From contig JAKSUU010000016.1 of the NCBI GenBank assembly GCA_024408695.1, positions 1 to 11,733 of the forward strand: 11,733 nt of DNA, read 5' to 3'. Shown here one piece after another: positions 7,099 to 11,733 of the stretch. How positions within the stretch are numbered: position 1 is the first letter of the stretch; each line of letters begins with the position of its first letter. A program made the position numbers and the translations under genes. The notes beneath the pieces are model-generated. The model ran no database searches. It saw only the letters and a list, made by a program, of their open reading frames with translations, and was not told the origin of the DNA. Source of the stretch: Coriobacteriales bacterium. Its GTDB lineage: Bacteria > Actinomycetota > Coriobacteriia > Coriobacteriales > QAMH01.

Positions 7099-8177
7099 TG
7101 ATTTTAAATTTCAAAAAAACAATTCCTGTTTTAACTGCATTTATATTGTCTGCATGTTTACTTTTTTGTGCAATCCCAACCTTTAGTTATGGATTACCAA
7201 ACACTGAAAACAAAAATAGCGAAGAAAACGACCAAATTGATCCCATTGAGTTAAACAAGGCAGAAAATGCAGTAAAAGAAATGCGTGCAATTAGCCAAAA
7301 GTTAGAATTAGCATATGAAGACTTAAATTCTGCTACATTAAAACTTGAAGAACTAAATACAAAAATCGAAAAGCTTAATGCAGAAATTGAAGAAAATCAA
7401 ACATCATTAGAACGGGCACAAATAAATCTGAATAATTGGATTAAAATTACGTATAAAGATGGCCCGATAAGATATCTTTCTGTACTTATGGGCTCATCAA
7501 ACTTTGAAGATTTTGTTTCTCGTATAATTTATTTAGACTACATAAATTCAAATGAAAAAGATATATTAGACAACATCAACTATTACAAAAATCAGCTCGA
7601 AGAAGAGCAGGCACAGCTTCAAGATTCCTATGATCAAATCAAAAGATATGAAGATATTAAAAACAACAATGCCTCTGCCATTATTGATATTCTTGCAGAA
7701 CAATTACAATATTTTAACAGTTTGGACCCAAAAGCAAGACAAGCAGTTTTATCGTATGACGGAATCATTGGCTCAGGATTAAACGTTTTAGGTATAAGTG
7801 GCATTACAACAAGCGAAGGTTCTCATCCCGAAATCGCAGAGTTCGCACTTAACTTTTTAGGTACACCTTATTTGTGGGGTGGCGAAACTCCTTCGGGTTT
7901 TGATTGTAGTGGTTTTACGATGTATGTTTACCAAAAAGTTCTTGGAAAAAGTCTTACCCATTTTGCCAGATCACAATTCTCAGAAGGTATTGCTGTTTCT
8001 AAAAGTGCTCTATGTGCTGGCGATCTTGTATTCTTTGGAAGTAGCATAGAAACAATACACCATGTTGGAATCTACATAGGTGCAGATAAATTTATTCATG
8101 CTCCACAAACAGGAGATGTTATAAGAATTTCTACTCTTTCCTCTAGAGCCGACTATGTAGGTGCTTGTAGACCTTAA
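7098..8177 (+). CDS. Secreted coiled-coil NlpC/P60 peptidoglycan endopeptidase
   Basis: Cell-wall hydrolase of 359 aa, expected to cut the peptide stems of peptidoglycan outside the membrane. An N-terminal signal sequence (KK at 6-7, hydrophobic core about 9-29) is followed by a long Glu/Lys/Gln-rich coiled coil (about 52-115 and 155-190), then an NlpC/P60 domain (about 243-359). The catalytic Cys270 lies in FDCSGF, His322 in HHVGIYIG, and His334 in FIHAP is the likely third residue. The layout resembles actinobacterial and Firmicute coiled-coil DL-endopeptidases (RipA/CwlO style), where the coiled coil regulates activity, often through FtsEX; that link is inferred. LSAC at 17-20 looks like a lipobox but sits inside the hydrophobic core, so ordinary cleavage after about residue 32 is favoured. 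It has no ribosome binding site of its own and starts by the 1-nt TAATG overlap with the M42 gene. Confidence 0.92.
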   Translation: MILNFKKTIPVLTAFILSACLLFCAIPTFSYGLPNTENKNSEENDQIDPIELNKAENAVKEMRAISQKLELAYEDLNSATLKLEELNTKIEKLNAEIEENQTSLERAQINLNNWIKITYKDGPIRYLSVLMGSSNFEDFVSRIIYLDYINSNEKDILDNINYYKNQLEEEQAQLQDSYDQIKRYEDIKNNNASAIIDILAEQLQYFNSLDPKARQAVLSYDGIIGSGLNVLGISGITTSEGSHPEIAEFALNFLGTPYLWGGETPSGFDCSGFTMYVYQKVLGKSLTHFARSQFSEGIAVSKSALCAGDLVFFGSSIETIHHVGIYIGADKFIHAPQTGDVIRISTLSSRADYVGACRP

Positions 8178-8181
8178 ACTT

Positions 8182-9882
8182 ATGCTTCAAGTATTGATTG
8201 ATATTGTTGATTTTATCAATGAAAAAGGCACGTTGACTGAACGTGGCTTTACCAAAATTTGTCATGCCTACAACAAAGGTGTTGTGGATTCTTCTAAACA
8301 TTGTTCAAAAAAACGCCTGCTGACGTATTATTTTGAACTCAAAAAAACAAACAAAGATAAACTCACAGAAATAAATTTTGGAGATGCAGAGGAAAAAATT
8401 TTACTTAAGGCTCTTCAAATGAAACCAATTCGCACAGCAAGCGGGGTTGCAACTATTACAGTTATCACTAAACCCCAAAAGTGCTCTTCAGATTGCATTT
8501 ATTGTCCAAACGATATTCGTATGCCTAAGTCCTATTTGCATGATGAACCTGCCTGTCGCAGAGCTGAACGAAATCACTTTGATCCATATTTGCAAGTGGG
8601 TGTTCGTCTAAAAGCTTTAACTCAAATGGGTCATGTTACAGACAAGGTAGAGCTAATTGTTCTGGGTGGAACATGGAGCGATTACAATCGCGAATATCAA
8701 ATTTGGTTTATATCTGAACTTTTTAGAGCCTTAAACGATGCAAAGAATAACCTTGAACTGCTCGAAGACAATATGGAAATTCGCTACAAGCAATACGAAG
8801 AGGCCGGTTTAAGTTCAAACGAAAACGAACTAGGCCAAGATTCTGTGGACACACAAAGGGCCATAGACGAGGGCAAATACACATACAATCAAGCTTTTGA
8901 TTTGATTTATGGCAAAAACAGTGTTTGGCAAAGTTTTAATGCCTGGCAGACTCAGAACCTTGATAACTTATACATTTTACAAAAAGAAAACGAAGATGCA
9001 AAACACCGCGTAGTCGGGCTTGTTATTGAAACACGACCAGATGCCATTAATTGTGAAAACTTGACACTTTATAGACAGCTAGGATGCACAAAAATTCAGA
9101 TGGGTGTTCAGAGCTTACACCAGGACATTTTAGATGAAAATGGTCGCAAGATCAAGCTTGAAAAGGTTGAAGATGCCTTTAATTTGCTTAGGCTTTTTGG
9201 CTTTAAAATTCACAGTCATTTTATGCTTAATTTATACAAAAGTAACGACAAAGAAGTAAGTTGGGCTCCATACGATGAATCAGCCCGATCAAAATTGCTT
9301 GCCGAATGCTTAAGTGCAACTTCTGCCTTTACACGCGTGTCTCGAGTAGTAAGAGACTTTAGCGCTAATGATATTATTGCAGGTAGCAAACGTAGCAACC
9401 TAAGACAAGAAGTTGAAAAAGAACTTGACAATATACAAGAAATGCGCTACCGCGAAATTCGCACAGAAGATCTTGATCTTAACGATTTAAAACTAAAAGT
9501 TGTAGATTACGAAACAATTGCCACAAATGAAAAATTCCTACAATTTGTAGACAGCAAAAACAGACTAGCAGGCTTTTTGCGACTGTCACTACCTAAAGCA
9601 GATTTTGACAGGCAAGAACTTTGCAATAACGAACTTCCGCTAAAAGCTAGTGAGGCTATGATTAGAGAAGTTCATGTTTATGGAATCGTAGCTGCAATTC
9701 ATAGTAAAAAAGCAAATGCCCAGCACAGTGGTCTAGGAACAAAATTAGTCGATGCAGCAAAGGAAATTGCAAGCCACGCAGGCTATCTAAAGCTTAATGT
9801 AATTAGTTCTGTTGGCACACGAGGATACTATAGAAAACTTGGCTTTTACGACAACGGCCTTTATCAAAGTTTTGACCTTTAA
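8182..9882 (+). CDS. elp3: Elp3-like tRNA U34 radical SAM/GNAT enzyme, with an apparent core deletion
   Basis: Makes carboxymethyluridine at the tRNA wobble position from acetyl-CoA by radical chemistry. The protein has 566 aa: an N-terminal tRNA-binding region (1-85), a radical-SAM domain with C101, C105 and C108 in CSSDCIYCP, the DPYLQVGVRLKAL and LIVLGGTWSDY motifs, LVIETRPDAI (280-289) and KIQMGVQS (304-311), then a GNAT domain (about 445-566) with VHVYG, QHSGLG acetyl-CoA loop (514-519) and YYRKLGF (549-555). After MLNLYKSNDKEV (348-359) the sequence jumps to WAPYDESA. The usual segment with PDELKIYP, about 35-40 residues and one barrel strand, appears to be missing, with the frame kept. 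An acidic helical insert (about 187-275) precedes the ETRPD strand. ATG 8182 is preferred over an in-frame GTG at 8161 inside the hydrolase gene. The 4-bp gap and weak ribosome binding site suggest coupled translation. Confidence 0.9.
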   Translation: MLQVLIDIVDFINEKGTLTERGFTKICHAYNKGVVDSSKHCSKKRLLTYYFELKKTNKDKLTEINFGDAEEKILLKALQMKPIRTASGVATITVITKPQKCSSDCIYCPNDIRMPKSYLHDEPACRRAERNHFDPYLQVGVRLKALTQMGHVTDKVELIVLGGTWSDYNREYQIWFISELFRALNDAKNNLELLEDNMEIRYKQYEEAGLSSNENELGQDSVDTQRAIDEGKYTYNQAFDLIYGKNSVWQSFNAWQTQNLDNLYILQKENEDAKHRVVGLVIETRPDAINCENLTLYRQLGCTKIQMGVQSLHQDILDENGRKIKLEKVEDAFNLLRLFGFKIHSHFMLNLYKSNDKEVSWAPYDESARSKLLAECLSATSAFTRVSRVVRDFSANDIIAGSKRSNLRQEVEKELDNIQEMRYREIRTEDLDLNDLKLKVVDYETIATNEKFLQFVDSKNRLAGFLRLSLPKADFDRQELCNNELPLKASEAMIREVHVYGIVAAIHSKKANAQHSGLGTKLVDAAKEIASHAGYLKLNVISSVGTRGYYRKLGFYDNGLYQSFDL

Positions 9883-9903
9883 TATTTCAAATTTAGTTAT
9901 AAT
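9872..9903 (+). promoter_or_regulatory. Weak promoter candidate for the YidC fusion gene
   Basis: A consensus TATAAT lies at 9898-9903, 41 bp before the GTG start. The nearest -35-like element is TTGACC at 9872-9877, inside the end of elp3, with an unusually long 20-bp spacer. It could give the downstream gene some transcription of its own. No terminator is visible between elp3 and that gene, so read-through is equally possible. Confidence 0.3.
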
Positions 9904-9943
9904 AATTAAGTTATGCGTTTTTAAGGAAAAATAAGGGGATTTT

Positions 9944-11733
9944 GTGTTTCGTTTTTTAGCCGATATATTATGGTTTATCATGCAACCTTGTTACGATCTT
10001 ACAGGTAACTGGTGGGTCGCTATTTTACTTTTTACCGTAATTGTTAAAATCATTCTTATGCCTATGGCGCTCTGGTGCCAAAAAAACTCTATTGTAATGG
10101 TTCAATTAATGCCTGATTTAAACCGCTTAAAGGTTAAATATTTTGGTGATAAAGAAACAATCGGCGAAAAACAAAACGCTCTTTATAAAGAGAAAAAATA
10201 TCATCCTATGCTTAGCCTTATTCCGCTAGCTGTACAAATTATCATTCTTTTTGGTCTTGTAGAAGTCATCCACGACATTACCGATTATGGTGCACCTGGT
10301 ACAGAATTTTTAGGTCCTGTTCCAATTACCGACGGTGGAATTTTTTGGGTTTGGCCTCTTTTAGCTGGTCTTTCAGCTGTTATCATGGGCTTTGCACAAA
10401 ATAGAATTAATCCGCTTCAAAAAGAACAAAGTCGTGCAGAAAAAAATATGACAAACGGACTTTCAATTGCTCTTTCTTTATTCTTGGGTATTTTTGTTGC
10501 TGCTGGTATGGCATTTTATTGGATCTGCTCAAACCTTACAGCAATCGCCGTACAAGCACTCTGCAATGTTATTATTCGTCCTAAAAAATACATAGATTAT
10601 GAAGATCTTGAAGCAAGTCGACAAGAACTCAATGCACTTAACGAACTCGATAAAGACCGCAAAGTCCCTTGGTATAAACGCGACCCTCTTAAAAAGCGTG
10701 AAAAACAAGACTTCAAGCGCTTCTTCAATATTCTAAATAAACACATTGTTTTTTACAGCGAAAGCAGTGGATTTTATAAGTATTTTAAAGATACGATTTA
10801 TTACATCTTAAAAAATAGCAACGCAAATATTCACTACATTACTAGCGATCCTAACGACCAAATTTTTGAAGAAGCAAAAAATATTCCACGTATTCTTCCC
10901 TATTATATAGGCGAAAAACGTCTTATAACTTTGATGATGAAAATGGATGCAGATGTTGTAGTAATGACCCTTGAAGACCTCGAAAATTATTATATAAAAA
11001 GGTCCTATGTACGCAAAGACATCGAATATGTATTCATGTTCCATCACATGATGTCTACGCATTTAACACCACAAAAAAACACCTATTATTATTACAATAC
11101 TTTGCTTTGTGCAGGGCCTCATCAAAAACAAGAATTAATCAAAGCAGAACAAATATATAAAGATGAGATTCCATTTAATAAAAGACTTATAGAATGCGGT
11201 TATCCACTTTTAGATAATATGATTTCGGACTACAATAACAAAGAACATCTAACAAGTGATAAACCAACACTGCTTATTGCACCTTCTTGGCAAGAAGATT
11301 GTATATTGGATTCTTGCTTTGATGATTTAGTACAACCCTTACTTGGCAAGGGCTACAAAATCATCGTTCGTCCACATCCAGAATATACAAAAAGATATAG
11401 AGCACGCTGGGAACAGTTACAAAACAACTATGCAAATGTTTCGAGTGAAGAGTTATATTTTGAAAAAGACTTCTCTAATCACGATAGTATTTTTGAATCG
11501 GATGTACTAATTACCGACTGGTCAAGTATTGCTTGTGACTTTTCATTTACAACACTTAAACCATCTATTTTCATTAACACAAAAATGAAGGTCAATAACC
11601 CACATTGGAAAGAATTAGGAATCGAGCCTACCGATATTAGCCTGCGTGATAAAATTGGTGTTTCTTTAGAAAAAGAAGATCTAGACCAAATTGCGCAAGT
11701 TACAGCAAGAATGTTTGACAACAAAGAAAAACT
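9944..11733 (+). CDS. YidC/Oxa1 insertase fused to CDP-glycerol glycerophosphotransferase-like domain, partial (C-terminus beyond right edge)
   Basis: 596 codons are visible and the frame is open to the edge. Residues 1-215 are YidC-like: an amphipathic start, TM1 (about 22-44, TVIVKIILMP), a cytoplasmic hairpin loop (45-88), TM2 (about 89-108), TM3 (about 133-152) and a final hydrophobic pair (about 172-211). The groove Arg of YidC is Lys35 here. There is no signal peptide or lipobox. A charged linker (about 212-260) leads to a Glyphos_transf-like domain with FHHMMSTH (366-373), VRPHPEY (475-481) and DVLITDWSS (520-528), matching the catalytic HG, RPHP and DYSS regions of TagB/TagF enzymes that move glycerol-phosphate from CDP-glycerol. 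The GTG start has AAGGGG 5 nt upstream, and an in-frame stop at 9932 rules out an earlier start. The gene is not in the usual rpmH-rnpA-yidC setting, so a specialised wall-polymer role is plausible. Confidence 0.87.
   Translation, partial: MFRFLADILWFIMQPCYDLTGNWWVAILLFTVIVKIILMPMALWCQKNSIVMVQLMPDLNRLKVKYFGDKETIGEKQNALYKEKKYHPMLSLIPLAVQIIILFGLVEVIHDITDYGAPGTEFLGPVPITDGGIFWVWPLLAGLSAVIMGFAQNRINPLQKEQSRAEKNMTNGLSIALSLFLGIFVAAGMAFYWICSNLTAIAVQALCNVIIRPKKYIDYEDLEASRQELNALNELDKDRKVPWYKRDPLKKREKQDFKRFFNILNKHIVFYSESSGFYKYFKDTIYYILKNSNANIHYITSDPNDQIFEEAKNIPRILPYYIGEKRLITLMMKMDADVVVMTLEDLENYYIKRSYVRKDIEYVFMFHHMMSTHLTPQKNTYYYYNTLLCAGPHQKQELIKAEQIYKDEIPFNKRLIECGYPLLDNMISDYNNKEHLTSDKPTLLIAPSWQEDCILDSCFDDLVQPLLGKGYKIIVRPHPEYTKRYRARWEQLQNNYANVSSEELYFEKDFSNHDSIFESDVLITDWSSIACDFSFTTLKPSIFINTKMKVNNPHWKELGIEPTDISLRDKIGVSLEKEDLDQIAQVTARMFDNKEK

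Noticed and set aside
7098..7160. Lipoprotein signal in the NlpC/P60 protein (LSAC at residues 17-20).
   Set aside because: The Cys falls inside the hydrophobic core, which continues for about nine more residues. A normal signal peptidase I site further on is more likely.
8161..8181. GTG start extending Elp3 into the hydrolase gene.
   Set aside because: No ribosome binding site is visible, and the ATG at 8182, 4 bp after the upstream stop, fits coupled translation.
9787..9981. Antisense open frame across the elp3 end and the spacer before the YidC fusion.
   Set aside because: It covers the GNAT end of elp3 and the ribosome binding site and start of the next gene. It has no start signal and resembles no known family.
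10808..11062. Antisense open frame opposite the YidC fusion gene.
   Set aside because: The plus strand is clearly coding there, with family motifs on both sides. The antisense product shows no recognisable pattern.
1..11733. tRNA or rRNA genes, CRISPR arrays, insertion sequences, prophage or toxin-antitoxin pairs.
   Set aside because: Nearly all of the window is accounted for by recognised protein genes, the spacers are short (160 bp at most), and none shows cloverleaf, repeat-spacer or terminal-inverted-repeat structure.

Overview
The window comes from an AT-rich bacterial chromosome with no sign of phage, plasmid, insertion sequence or CRISPR. Several things point to a low-GC Gram-positive-type cell: strong AAGGAG ribosome binding sites, a secreted coiled-coil NlpC/P60 wall hydrolase, a UPF0237 ACT protein, a bacterial-type Elp3 with a GNAT domain, and a teichoic-acid-type glycerophosphotransferase domain. 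The phylum is not fixed by the sequence. A Firmicutes or Coriobacteriia-like lineage is a guess.

Left arm, minus strand (1-2567): an OmpR/PhoB-type response regulator is followed by a SAM methyltransferase that resembles the Trm9/ALKBH8 tRNA wobble-uridine family, then by a family 2 glycosyltransferase that runs off the left edge. Gaps of about 20-30 bp suggest one transcript. A 91-bp AT-rich divergent spacer (2568-2658) separates this arm from everything else, which reads on the plus strand.

Middle (2659-5567): a divergent type III pantothenate kinase (coaX), a short histidine kinase with no membrane segment, and an M29 aminopeptidase form a tight cluster. The kinase is the likely partner of the regulator across the spacer. 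A 160-bp intergenic region follows. It holds two hairpins and a perfect 20-bp palindrome just upstream of the next ribosome binding site.

Right (5728-11733): a UPF0237 ACT protein, an M42 aminopeptidase, an NlpC/P60 hydrolase and Elp3 are packed with gaps of 9, -1 and 4 bp, so they are probably one operon. After 61 bp comes a large open gene, cut by the right edge, that joins a YidC/Oxa1 membrane insertase to a CDP-glycerol glycerophosphotransferase-like domain.

The points most worth following are the YidC-glycerophosphotransferase fusion, an Elp3 that seems to lack about 35-40 residues of its radical-SAM barrel while staying in frame, and the presence in one window of Elp3 and a Trm9-like methyltransferase. 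In eukaryotes these two enzymes act one after the other on tRNA U34.
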